64,000 nt of DNA from Phycisphaerae bacterium (GTDB lineage: Bacteria > Planctomycetota > Phycisphaerae > Phycisphaerales > Phycisphaeraceae), in assembly GCA_030425705.1 (NCBI GenBank), contig JAUHZU010000002.1, forward strand, positions 372,001 to 436,000. Direction: 5' to 3'. The translations under genes were made by a program, and so were the position numbers. Positions within the stretch are counted from its first letter, which is position 1, and each line of letters opens with the position of its first letter. Shown here one piece after another: positions 1 through 6,810 of the stretch. The notes under the pieces are model-generated. The model did no database searches and had not been told where the DNA came from. It saw nothing but the letters and a program-made list of their open reading frames with translations.

Positions 1-163
1 CCTCTCGGATTGACGGGTCGGTCGGCCACCAGCATGCATGCCCGCGAGCGCACCGCACGGACACGCTCAGCGCGCAAGCCAGCACAGCGGATAGGCCCAC
101 CGATACCGCAAGCACCGGGTGACGCCGTGCGGTCCATCGTGTTGTTCTATGCGTGCTTCATGG

Positions 164-613
164 CTATCCGTCCCCGCTCGGCGGCTCGCCCAGGTCCGCC
201 AGGCCCTGCGGGTCGGCGGGGATGTCGAAGTAGCTGGGCTTGACCTTCGCGCCGAGCTTCAGCTCGATTGACGGGGCCTGCAGATCGCCCCGCCACGTCG
301 CGGTCTTGTTGATGACCACGTGCCGGCCGCTGAGCACCTTCTTCGCCTCGATGATCCCGTCGCAGACGATCCCGCCGTGCGCCTCGATGCGCTCGGCCAT
401 GATCCGGCCCTTCTTCTTCACGGTGATCGAGCCGCAGGTGCGCAGCTCGATGAGCCCAGCCTTGAGCTTGTCGATGACCAGGTCCTCGACGATGACCGGC
501 TTGTTGCAGCCGGGGCAGGACGTACTCTGCGCGCGACCGCCGACCTCAAACCGGTGTCGGCAGTGGTAGCACTGGACCAGGTGCGGTCCCGCGGGTTTGG
601 CTTTACGGGCCAT
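164..613 (-). CDS. Bactofilin-like protein with N-terminal zinc ribbon
   Basis: 149 aa. After a short basic N-terminus the protein has a four-Cys zinc ribbon: CYHC near residues 14-17, then CPGC about 20 residues later. The rest is a bactofilin-type beta-helix with repeated turns such as GSITVKKKGRIMAERIEAHG and GIVCDGIIEAKKVLSG. Bactofilins polymerise into cytoskeletal filaments without nucleotide; the ribbon suggests an added metal or nucleic-acid contact. The ATG at 611-613 was chosen because upstream in-frame sequence is low complexity. No clear Shine-Dalgarno is visible. A canonical bactofilin lies upstream on the same strand (783-1193), so the two may act together. Family assignment is fairly sure; role is inference. 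Confidence 0.78.
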   Translation of the reverse strand: MARKAKPAGPHLVQCYHCRHRFEVGGRAQSTSCPGCNKPVIVEDLVIDKLKAGLIELRTCGSITVKKKGRIMAERIEAHGGIVCDGIIEAKKVLSGRHVVINKTATWRGDLQAPSIELKLGAKVKPSYFDIPADPQGLADLGEPPSGDG

Positions 614-733
614 GCGCGCAGCGGGGTTGGGTCGGTCAGAGCGGGACGCGGTGCCGCGGCCGGGCAGGGCTGTGCCGTGCCGGCCGTGCATGCGCACGAT
701 CAGCCGCCCCGCGTGGGGGGGCGGTGTCGGTCT

Positions 734-753
734 CCCCGCGCTTCGGCGCGGGG
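734..753 (-). terminator. UUCG-loop hairpin downstream of bactofilin
   Basis: Perfect 8-bp stem CCCCGCGC/GCGCGGGG closed by a TTCG tetraloop, about 30 nt downstream of the 783-1193 stop on the minus strand. There is no T tract, so termination is uncertain; it could instead protect the 3' end of the transcript. Confidence 0.4.
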
Positions 754-782
754 ATAGGGTTCAGCGCTCGTCGCGCGTCCGG

Positions 783-1193
783 CTACTTCTTGCCCTGCTG
801 CGCATCCCCCCCGCCCTGGCTGGGCTTGTTCGGGTTGCCGCCGCCGGCGCTCATCTGCTTCTGCGCCTCGGGGCCGACCGCGCACATGCCCATGAAGCTC
901 GCGCCCTCGACCACAACCATCTTCGCCGCCGTGATGTCGCCCTTGACCACGCCGCTGCCGTTGAGCTTCACCGTGTCGCTGACGTTCACGTTGCCCTCGA
1001 CCCGGCCGTCCACCGCGACCGAGCCGGCCTGCACGTCGGCCTTGCACTGGGCGTTCTTGGAGACCTGCAGCTCCCCCTTGCCCGTGATCGTCCCGTCGAA
1101 CCGCCCGACGATCTTCGCGGTCTTGTCGAACGACAGCTCGCCCTTGAAGTGCGAGTCCGCGCCGATCACCGTGGTTTCGCCTGTCTCTGCCAT
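783..1193 (-). CDS. Bactofilin (polymer-forming cytoskeletal protein)
   Basis: 136 aa. Residues about 8-105 form a typical bactofilin beta-helix core of short repeats (TVIGADSHFKGELSFDKTAK, IVGRFDGTITGKGELQVSKN). A flexible Gly/Gln/Lys-rich tail of about 25 residues ends in QQGKK. Bactofilins assemble into cytosolic or membrane-associated filaments that scaffold shape and envelope enzymes. The start at 1193 has a good Shine-Dalgarno (AGGAGA), which excludes an in-frame extension to 1241. Together with the zinc-ribbon paralogue at 164-613 it makes a bactofilin pair, possibly one transcript (169-nt gap). Confidence 0.9.
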   Translation of the reverse strand: MAETGETTVIGADSHFKGELSFDKTAKIVGRFDGTITGKGELQVSKNAQCKADVQAGSVAVDGRVEGNVNVSDTVKLNGSGVVKGDITAAKMVVVEGASFMGMCAVGPEAQKQMSAGGGNPNKPSQGGGDAQQGKK

Positions 1194-1472
1194 GATCCGT
1201 CTCCTGGTCTGTGCCCCAGCGGGGCGTGAATAGAACAACACCGCCCGCCCCTACGGCGGTTCGGCCCGGCCAGTGTAGAACAACCCTTGTGCGCACGGCT
1301 TCCGCGCCCCGCACCCCCGCGAACCGCACGGGCCCGGCCGTCCCGGTGCCCGTAGCCGGCCGTTTATCAACGTCTTATGCACGAAGCGCCCACGGCATCG
1401 CCCGTTTGTGCGCACCACGCCGGGCCCCGGGCCAAAGGGAACACCCCTTCTGTTTCCCTCCCGGAGCCCCCT

Positions 1473-1994
1473 ATGAAACCCCTCGCCCTCTGGCTCATCA
1501 TCGCCATGATGCTCACCGCCATGTCCCTGGCCGGCGGCTGCGCGCTGGACGAACTCGTCAACGTCGATGTCCCGCCCAACACCCGGGCCCACTTCCGGGA
1601 AACGCTCGACACGGACATCCCCCAGACCCTGACGCTGCGCGACGCGCGCCTCCTCCGGGCCGAGGGCGACCGCCGGATCGAAGCGCGGGTGAAGGCTCAG
1701 CTCGCCGACCACGCCGCGAGCAACGACGCGCTGGACGCCGAGATCGCCGACGGGGCGTTCATCGAGTCCCTGCTCGGGTCGGCGGTCAATACCGGTATCG
1801 AGACCGCCATGCCCGGGTTGGCGGCCGTCCCGGGCGGCGCGATCCTGACCACGCTCCTGGCCGGCATCGGGATGTGGCTCGTCCCCCGCCCGGGCGACGC
1901 GAAGCGGCAGGCCGAGCAAGCCAAGCAATCCGAAGACAAGGGCTACGACATGGGCCGCAACGAGACGCTCGAGCTGATCCGCCACGAGAAGTAG
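1473..1994 (+). CDS. Predicted lipoprotein, unknown function
   Basis: 173 aa. The N-terminus is a lipoprotein signal: a hydrophobic stretch with several Met, then lipobox AGGC near residue 25. After Cys the chain is charged and helical. A second hydrophobic stretch near residues 110-140 (GGAILTTLLAGIGMWLVP) suggests one membrane span, followed by a basic/acidic tail. Shine-Dalgarno CGGAG precedes the ATG. The strong terminator at 2049-2094 follows, so it is probably monocistronic. No family was recognised. The small size, signal and late membrane span recall phage-tail or holin-associated lipoproteins, but nothing specific supports that. Confidence 0.7.
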   Translation: MKPLALWLIIAMMLTAMSLAGGCALDELVNVDVPPNTRAHFRETLDTDIPQTLTLRDARLLRAEGDRRIEARVKAQLADHAASNDALDAEIADGAFIESLLGSAVNTGIETAMPGLAAVPGGAILTTLLAGIGMWLVPRPGDAKRQAEQAKQSEDKGYDMGRNETLELIRHEK

Positions 1995-2048
1995 CCCGCA
2001 CCGTCACGACCTTCCGCGACCCGCATCACGAAGGCCCTATCCCACCGA

Positions 2049-2094
2049 GCCCACGGCCCCGTCGCGCAGCGGCAACGCCGTGGGCTTTCTTTTG
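2049..2094 (+). terminator. Intrinsic terminator of the 1473-1994 lipoprotein gene
   Basis: GCCCACGGC (2049-2057) pairs with GCCGTGGGC (2077-2085), followed by TTTCTTTTG. The stem starts with the same GCCCACG core seen in the palindromic repeat family at 2684, 29922, 30321 and 33601. Confidence 0.85.
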
Positions 2095-2162
2095 TGGCAA
2101 CCACAGGGAACCCCGGCCCGTCCGGCGCGTCTGATACGATCCACCCACCCATGGAGAACACG

Positions 2163-2651
2163 ATGCACCTGCCGACCCCCCTGCCCGTGGCGCTGCTCGC
2201 CGCCGCCCTGCTCGCCCCGCTGCCCGCGTGCTCGACCGCGGATGCGCAGTCGGTCGCGCACTCGGCCGAGGACCCCGCCCCCGCGCCGGAAGAGCCCGTC
2301 GTCCTGCCGATCACCCAGCCCGACCGCGGCACCGACATCAACGCGATCCCCAGCGACGCGTTCGCGCTCGGCGAGGTCGCGATCGAGGGCGACACGCTGC
2401 TGGTGACGGTGAGCTACGCCGGTGGCGCGGCCGAGCATGACTTCGCGCTCTACTGGAACGGCATCACCCTGCGCAGCTACCCCGGCCAGGTCCACCTGAT
2501 GCTCAAGCACGACGCGAACGGAGACACGGCCGAGGCCTACCTCACTCAAACTCTGCGCTTCGACCTGAGCGACATGGTTCAGCCGCTCATCCTGCACATC
2601 CACGGCCACGGCGAAGACGACACCGCCACCGTGCAGTACGGCGAGCGCTGA
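2163..2651 (+). CDS. Predicted lipoprotein, unknown function
   Basis: 162 aa from ATG 2163, with GGAGAA about 5 nt upstream. The signal peptide (MHLPTPLPVALLAAALLAP) ends in lipobox LPAC. The mature part has an acidic/Pro linker and then a compact beta-rich domain of about 110 residues (motifs LLVTVSYAGGAAEHDFALYW and DLSDMVQPLILHIHGH). No family recognised; the fold looks like a small beta-sandwich. An in-frame ATG at 2151 lies 10 nt after a TACGAT hexamer (2135-2140), so a leaderless start four codons earlier is possible. It converges on the regulator at 2739-3317 and shares the terminator palindrome at 2684-2710. Confidence 0.72.
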   Translation: MHLPTPLPVALLAAALLAPLPACSTADAQSVAHSAEDPAPAPEEPVVLPITQPDRGTDINAIPSDAFALGEVAIEGDTLLVTVSYAGGAAEHDFALYWNGITLRSYPGQVHLMLKHDANGDTAEAYLTQTLRFDLSDMVQPLILHIHGHGEDDTATVQYGER

Positions 2652-2683
2652 GACGCAGCGCATTCTCAGCTCGATAGAACGAA

Positions 2684-2710
2684 AAGCCCACGCTCTTCGA
2701 GCGTGGGCTT
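2684..2710. repeat. Palindromic repeat copy 1 (GCCCACGCTC family), also a bidirectional terminator
   Basis: Arms AAGCCCACGCTC (2684-2695) and GAGCGTGGGCTT (2699-2710) with loop TTC. It lies between convergent genes and has A/T-rich edges on both sides, as a bidirectional terminator would. The 12-bp arms are identical to the copies at 29922-29948 and 30321-30347. Confidence 0.85.
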
Positions 2711-2738
2711 CGTTGCATTCGTGTGTCGTCGTACGGTC

Positions 2739-3317
2739 TTAGTAGACGATGGCGACGGCGTCTTCGACCGCTTCGACGACCTGGCGGACGTGGAAGGGCT
2801 TCTTGAGGTAGCCGTCGAAGCCGTTGTGCAAGAGGTGCTGGGCCTGGCCGTCGGTGAGCTTGCCGGACATGGCGAGGACCTTGGTGAGCTGCAGGTCGCT
2901 GTTGGCACGGACGAGCTTGAGGACGTCTTCGCCCTTGATATCGCTCAGGTGCATGTCCAGGAGCATGACGTGGGGGCGGAACTTCTCGCACTCGACGCCG
3001 GCGGCGAAGCCGGAGTGTGCGACCTGGACCTCGTAGCCGGCCTGCTCGGCGAGGACCTTCTTGAGGACATCGACGATCTCCGACTCGCCGTCCACGATGA
3101 GCACGCGGGTCTTGCCGGACTGGAGGCCGTCGAGCGGGATCTGGTGCTGCTTCATGAAGCGGATGAGGTTGGCCATGGGGATCCGCCGGTCCTTGGAGCC
3201 GGGGATGCGGTAGCCCTTAAGCTGGCCGGAGTCGAACCATTTGCTGACGGTGCGGGGCGCAACGTTGCAGATGGCGGCGACTTCGCCGGTGGTCAGTATG
3301 TCTTTCTGTCGTGCCAT
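2739..3317 (-). CDS. HTH-receiver response regulator (reversed domain order)
   Basis: 192 aa. Residues 7-58 are an excisionase/MerR-type helix-turn-helix (LTTGEVAAICNVAPRTVSKW, then RIPGSKDRRI). A flexible linker leads to a receiver domain at 71-190. Receiver landmarks: phosphoacceptor D121 (LLDMHL), D76, S151 (MSGK) and K173 (LKKPF). One acidic-pocket residue is changed: the usual VDDE reads VDGE. The DNA-binding domain is N-terminal, the reverse of common response regulators. Presumably a histidine kinase elsewhere controls it. Shine-Dalgarno AGAGG lies upstream of the ATG. No target can be named from context. Confidence 0.88.
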   Translation of the reverse strand: MARQKDILTTGEVAAICNVAPRTVSKWFDSGQLKGYRIPGSKDRRIPMANLIRFMKQHQIPLDGLQSGKTRVLIVDGESEIVDVLKKVLAEQAGYEVQVAHSGFAAGVECEKFRPHVMLLDMHLSDIKGEDVLKLVRANSDLQLTKVLAMSGKLTDGQAQHLLHNGFDGYLKKPFHVRQVVEAVEDAVAIVY

Positions 3318-3557
3318 GTGGTGCCTCTTTTCTCGGGTACTCCGTGCCCCCGTCTCCGCGGGTGGCTAGGAACACCATCGACCAGCCGCGCAGGGCGGTT
3401 AACCGGCACAGCAGGAAAAGATGCAACGATGCGCAGGACAGCCCCGTTTGTTACGGCCGGGCCGTCCTGCAGAGAGGCGACAGCCCCACCTTTGTCGGCC
3501 GGGCCGTGCCTGTGGCCCGAGCGGCGCGTGCGCGCCGCGTTATCGGCCGGGCGGGCG

Positions 3558-3773
3558 CTACTGCACCGGGGCCCCGCCGATGCGGATCATCAGCAGGATG
3601 AACTGGATCAGCGTCAGGAAGATGCACGCCCCGACGAGCCCGAACAGCAGGAAGATGTCCCGGTCCGTGCCGGTCGACTTGCGGATCCGCCACACGCCGA
3701 CGCCCACGGCCGCGAGCCAGGTCGCCGCGATGCCCGCGAGTTGGAGGATCGTCAGGGGGTCGAGGTCGTCCAT
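3558..3773 (-). CDS. Small membrane protein, unknown function
   Basis: 71 aa from ATG 3773 (MDDLDPLTIL). Two membrane helices are visible: ILQLAGIAATWLAAVGVGVW, then a basic loop (RIRKSTGTDRD), then IFLLFGLVGACIFLTLIQFI and a short tail. The Arg/Lys loop implies both ends face outward. An extension to 3827 is open but Pro/Arg-rich and unlikely. No family recognised. It lies alone between the HTH-receiver gene and tRNA-Pro. Confidence 0.6.
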   Translation of the reverse strand: MDDLDPLTILQLAGIAATWLAAVGVGVWRIRKSTGTDRDIFLLFGLVGACIFLTLIQFILLMIRIGGAPVQ

Positions 3774-3907
3774 GGGCCTTGGTTGATGAGCGGGGCGTGG
3801 CGGGCGTACGGCCATCCATCGTAGCACCGTCGACGGCCGCGGTTGGGCGGGCTGTGGCGAGCCCGCTGAATCTCCTAGGCCGGGATACGTCTGCGATGCA
3901 ACACCGC

Positions 3908-3913
3908 TACAAT
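3908..3913 (+). promoter_or_regulatory. -10 element (TACAAT) for tRNA-Pro
   Basis: TACAAT ends 10 nt before the first base of the tRNA, so transcription would start a few bases upstream of it. No convincing -35 was seen. Confidence 0.6.
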
Positions 3914-3923
3914 GCCGCGGCTG

Positions 3924-3997
<74 letters not shown>

Positions 3998-4021
3998 TTC
4001 AGGGTGGGTTGATCGCGCGAG

Positions 4022-4051
4022 GCCCGTGTCATCGACGCGGGCTTGTTGTTT
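4022..4051 (+). terminator. Terminator after tRNA-Pro
   Basis: GCCCGTGT (4022-4029) pairs with ACGCGGGC (4035-4042), with one G-U pair, followed by TTGTTGTTT. It sits 25 nt downstream of the tRNA. Confidence 0.75.
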
Positions 4052-4091
4052 GCCGGCAGCGCCGGTTCCCGCGACGGCGGGCGCATCGGCT

Positions 4092-4097
4092 TACAAT
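4092..4097 (+). promoter_or_regulatory. -10 element (TACAAT) giving a near-leaderless start
   Basis: TACAAT ends 9 nt before the ATG at 4107, so the transcript should begin at or very near the start codon. Confidence 0.55.
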
Positions 4098-4106
4098 CCC
4101 ACGACG

Positions 4107-4595
4107 ATGGCCGACGCCCCCGATCCCCACCCTCAACCCGCTGCTGGACAGCCCGCGCCCGCGCCGGGCCGGCCCGCGAAGCTGCCGTGGTTCCCCAAGC
4201 GCAAGAAGTTCCTGATCCCGATCGTGCTGCTGCTCTCGGCGATCGTCTTTGGGCTGGCGTTTGGGCTGGTCATTGCGTTCACCAGCAACAAGCAGACCGA
4301 GCCGTACAAGCTGACGATGCGCACGCTGCAGGACAGCCCGCAGGTCCGCCAGCACATCGGCACCCCGTTCGAGGCCGGCTGGGCGGTGCTGGGCGACGTC
4401 AAGGCTGACGAGGGGACGGCCGACCTCATGTTCAAGATCAAGGGCCCGGTGGGCGAGGGCGCGGTCCGCTCGCACGCGGAGCGTGTCGACGGGCGGTGGG
4501 AGATCCGGCACCTGGACCTGGGCGTCGGCGGCCGCAAGGACGGGCAGGTGATCACGCTCATCGGCGACCCGGACGACCTGCCGATCTCGCAGTAG
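4107..4595 (+). CDS. Coa1-like single-span membrane protein
   Basis: 162 aa. A Pro/Ala-rich cytosolic N-terminus of about 30 residues is followed by a basic patch (FPKRKKF) and one membrane helix (IPIVLLLSAIVFGLAFGLVI). The outer domain of about 100 residues matches the cytochrome-oxidase assembly Coa1 type: paired predicted strands around LQDSPQVRQHIGTPFEAGW and ADLMFKIKGPVGEGAVRSHA. In that family the domain helps assemble membrane complexes; many bacterial members are uncharacterised. There is no Shine-Dalgarno; a -10 box abuts the start. lgt begins 54 nt downstream and may be cotranscribed. Confidence 0.72.
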   Translation: MADAPDPHPQPAAGQPAPAPGRPAKLPWFPKRKKFLIPIVLLLSAIVFGLAFGLVIAFTSNKQTEPYKLTMRTLQDSPQVRQHIGTPFEAGWAVLGDVKADEGTADLMFKIKGPVGEGAVRSHAERVDGRWEIRHLDLGVGGRKDGQVITLIGDPDDLPISQ

Positions 4596-4649
4596 CCGGC
4601 CGCACGGCTCGGTGTTGAGCGACGAACCGAAACGGGACCCCTACCGACG

Positions 4650-5699
4650 ATGCCGACACTCCTCGCCAACGCCTGGCTGCACGACCTGGACCCGTTCGCG
4701 CTGCAGATCGACGGGTTCCCCGGGGGCGGGCTGCGCTGGTACGGGCTGTCGTACCTGGCGGGGTTCCTCGTCGGGTACCTGCTGCTGCGCCGGGTGGCAC
4801 GGGTCGGCACGTCGCCGATGAAGCCCGGGCAGGTCGCGGACTTTGTCGTGACGGTGGCGATCGGCATCGTCATCGGCGGGCGGCTGGGGTACGTGCTGTT
4901 CTACCAGCCGGCGCTGCTGGTGCAGTTCACCGGCGATGTCCCGTTCTGGGGCGTCTTCGCGATCAACCAGGGCGGCATGGCGAGCCACGGCGGGATCCTC
5001 GGCGGGATCGCGGGCTGCGGGTTCTTCGCCTGGCGGCAGCGCTACCCGTTCGCCCACATGCTCGACCTCATGGCGTTCGGCGGGCCGGTCGGCCTGCTGT
5101 TCGGGCGCATCGCGAACTTCATCAACGGCGAGTTGTACGGCCGGGAATGCGCCGCGGACTTCCCCCTCGCGGTGAAGTTCCCGCAGGAGATGCTCGACTG
5201 GCTGCCGCGCACGCTTGCCGACGGCAGCAAGACCCCGCCGGACCCGAACCTGATCGAGTTGTCGCGTCAGATGACGGCGCGGCTGCAGTTCACCGCGCCC
5301 AGCGACTTCAAGCTGATCGAGTACGTGATTGCAAAGGTGCAACAAGGCGACCCGGCGGTGCGCGGCCTCGTCGAGCCGCTGCTGACGCCGCGCTACCCGA
5401 GCCAGTTGTTCGCGGGGCTGACCGAGGGCGTGGTCGTCTTCGCCGTGCTGCTGGTGCTGTACCGCCGGCCGGTGAAGCCCGGGCTGATCGGCGGGGCGTT
5501 CTGCATCAGCTACGCGTTGATGCGGGTGGTCAACGAGTTCTTCCGCATGCCCGATGCTCACCTGATGGCGGACCACGTCATGCCGAAGGTCACCCGCGGC
5601 CAGTGGCTGAGTGTCGGCCTGCTGGTGCTGGGCATCGTGACGGTCGTCCTCGCACAGCGCAGCAAGCAGGACAAGCTCGGCGGCTGGCTGGGGAAGTGA
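4650..5699 (+). CDS. lgt: Phosphatidylglycerol--prolipoprotein diacylglyceryl transferase
   Basis: 349 aa integral membrane enzyme that moves diacylglycerol from phosphatidylglycerol to the lipobox Cys of prolipoproteins, the first step of lipoprotein maturation. Family signatures: RWYGLSY near residue 30, HGG at 113-115 in GGMASHGGILGGI, and the Lgt signature GRIANFINGELYGR at 152-165. Hydrophobic helices cover the rest. At 349 aa it exceeds E. coli Lgt (291 aa) because of a loop of roughly 80 residues after the signature (about 166-250). The substrates are consistent with the many lipobox proteins in this window. Confidence 0.96.
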   Translation: MPTLLANAWLHDLDPFALQIDGFPGGGLRWYGLSYLAGFLVGYLLLRRVARVGTSPMKPGQVADFVVTVAIGIVIGGRLGYVLFYQPALLVQFTGDVPFWGVFAINQGGMASHGGILGGIAGCGFFAWRQRYPFAHMLDLMAFGGPVGLLFGRIANFINGELYGRECAADFPLAVKFPQEMLDWLPRTLADGSKTPPDPNLIELSRQMTARLQFTAPSDFKLIEYVIAKVQQGDPAVRGLVEPLLTPRYPSQLFAGLTEGVVVFAVLLVLYRRPVKPGLIGGAFCISYALMRVVNEFFRMPDAHLMADHVMPKVTRGQWLSVGLLVLGIVTVVLAQRSKQDKLGGWLGK

Positions 5700-5798
5700 T
5701 GCGTGATGTCTAAGCCCTATTGGGCGGATCGATCAGCCGACCCGCGGCTTTGATTTAATCAGCCACGGCTTAGGGTCCGTTCGAACATCGAAGGTGCG

Positions 5799-6749
5799 TT
5801 ACGCCAGGTCGATGCGGGGGTCGATCCAGGCGTAGGCGATGTCGACGATGAGGTTGAAGAGGATGAGCATCGTCGCGAAGACCAGGACCACGCCGAGGAT
5901 GACGAGCTGGTCTTTGTTCTGCACGGCGTAGACGAACTCCTGGCCGATGCCGGGGATGTTGAAGATCTTCTCGACGACGAAGGAGCCGGTCATAGCGGCG
6001 GCGGCGGCGGGGCCGAGGAACGAGAGGACCGGCAGGTAGGCGACCTTGAGGGCGTGGCGGAAGAGGGCCTGGCGCTGGGAGAGTCCCTTGGCGCGGGCGG
6101 TGCGGATGAAGTCGGAGGACATGATGTCGGCCAGGCCGAGGCGGACCAGGCGGGCGATGTAGGCCGAGGGCGCGAGCCCGAGGCAGATGGCGGGGAGGAT
6201 CATGTTGGCGGGCCCGGACCAGCCGCCCATGGGCATGTGCAGGAAGGTGGCGTCGGGGAGCCAGAGGCGGGTGAGCCCGGCACCGACGGCCAGGAGGATC
6301 GCGCCGGTGACGAAGTTGGGCAGCGAGATGCCGATGAGCGCGGTGACCAGCGAGGCGGTGTCCCACGCGGACTTGGGGCGCAGCGCCCCGACGACGCCGG
6401 CGAGCGTGCCCAGGAACAGCGCGAAGGCGAGGGCCGCGAGCCCGAGCGCCGCGCTGACGGGGAAGCCGTCGGTGATGATCGCGCGGACCGACCGCCCGGG
6501 CCGGGAGATCGACTCGCCAAAGTCCCCGCGGACGACGCCCTTGACGTACTGGCTGAGGAAGTGCCAGCCGCCCTTGTCCATGTTGTAGCGTTCTTTCATC
6601 GCCTCCATGACGGCGGCGGGCGGCTGCTTCGCGGCGTCGGCGGTGAACGGGTCGCCGGGCATGACCCACACCATGATGAACGTCACCAGCAGGATGACCG
6701 CGAGGATCACCGGGAGCTGCAGCAGTCGGGAGAGGATCAGTCGGAGCAT
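5799..6749 (-). CDS. oppB: Oligopeptide/dipeptide ABC transporter permease (OppB type)
   Basis: 316 aa inner-membrane permease with about six helices. The N-terminus RLLQLPVILAVILLVTFIMV and the following PGDPF are typical of DppB/OppB. The EAA loop that contacts the ATPase is clear near residues 215-245 (DFIRTARAKGLSQRQALFRH). It follows the substrate-binding gene on the same strand by 61 nt, forming an oppA-oppB unit. No second permease (OppC) or ATPase (OppD/F) follows; the next gene, lgt, is convergent. The partners must be elsewhere. Confidence 0.94.
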   Translation of the reverse strand: MLRLILSRLLQLPVILAVILLVTFIMVWVMPGDPFTADAAKQPPAAVMEAMKERYNMDKGGWHFLSQYVKGVVRGDFGESISRPGRSVRAIITDGFPVSAALGLAALAFALFLGTLAGVVGALRPKSAWDTASLVTALIGISLPNFVTGAILLAVGAGLTRLWLPDATFLHMPMGGWSGPANMILPAICLGLAPSAYIARLVRLGLADIMSSDFIRTARAKGLSQRQALFRHALKVAYLPVLSFLGPAAAAAMTGSFVVEKIFNIPGIGQEFVYAVQNKDQLVILGVVLVFATMLILFNLIVDIAYAWIDPRIDLA

Positions 6750-6810
6750 AGGCGGTCGGGTTCCGGGTCTGGGGTTCCGGGTTTAGGGTCGGCGTCGGAA
6801 CGCGTCGCGT

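Noticed and set aside
10-243. Possible small gene at the window start
   Set aside because: Arg/Pro/Ala-rich composition, no Shine-Dalgarno, and it runs antisense into the bactofilin gene. I see nothing supportable in 1-163.
3447-3510. Two near-direct repeats around CGGCCGGGCCGT
   Set aside because: The core is a short GC palindrome also found at 38555 and elsewhere; chance in such GC-rich DNA is likely and no longer shared flank was seen.
5700-5798. Possible terminator hairpins between lgt and oppB
   Set aside because: Only short imperfect stems (around 5732-5752 and TAAGCC/GGCTTA) were found; not strong enough to list.
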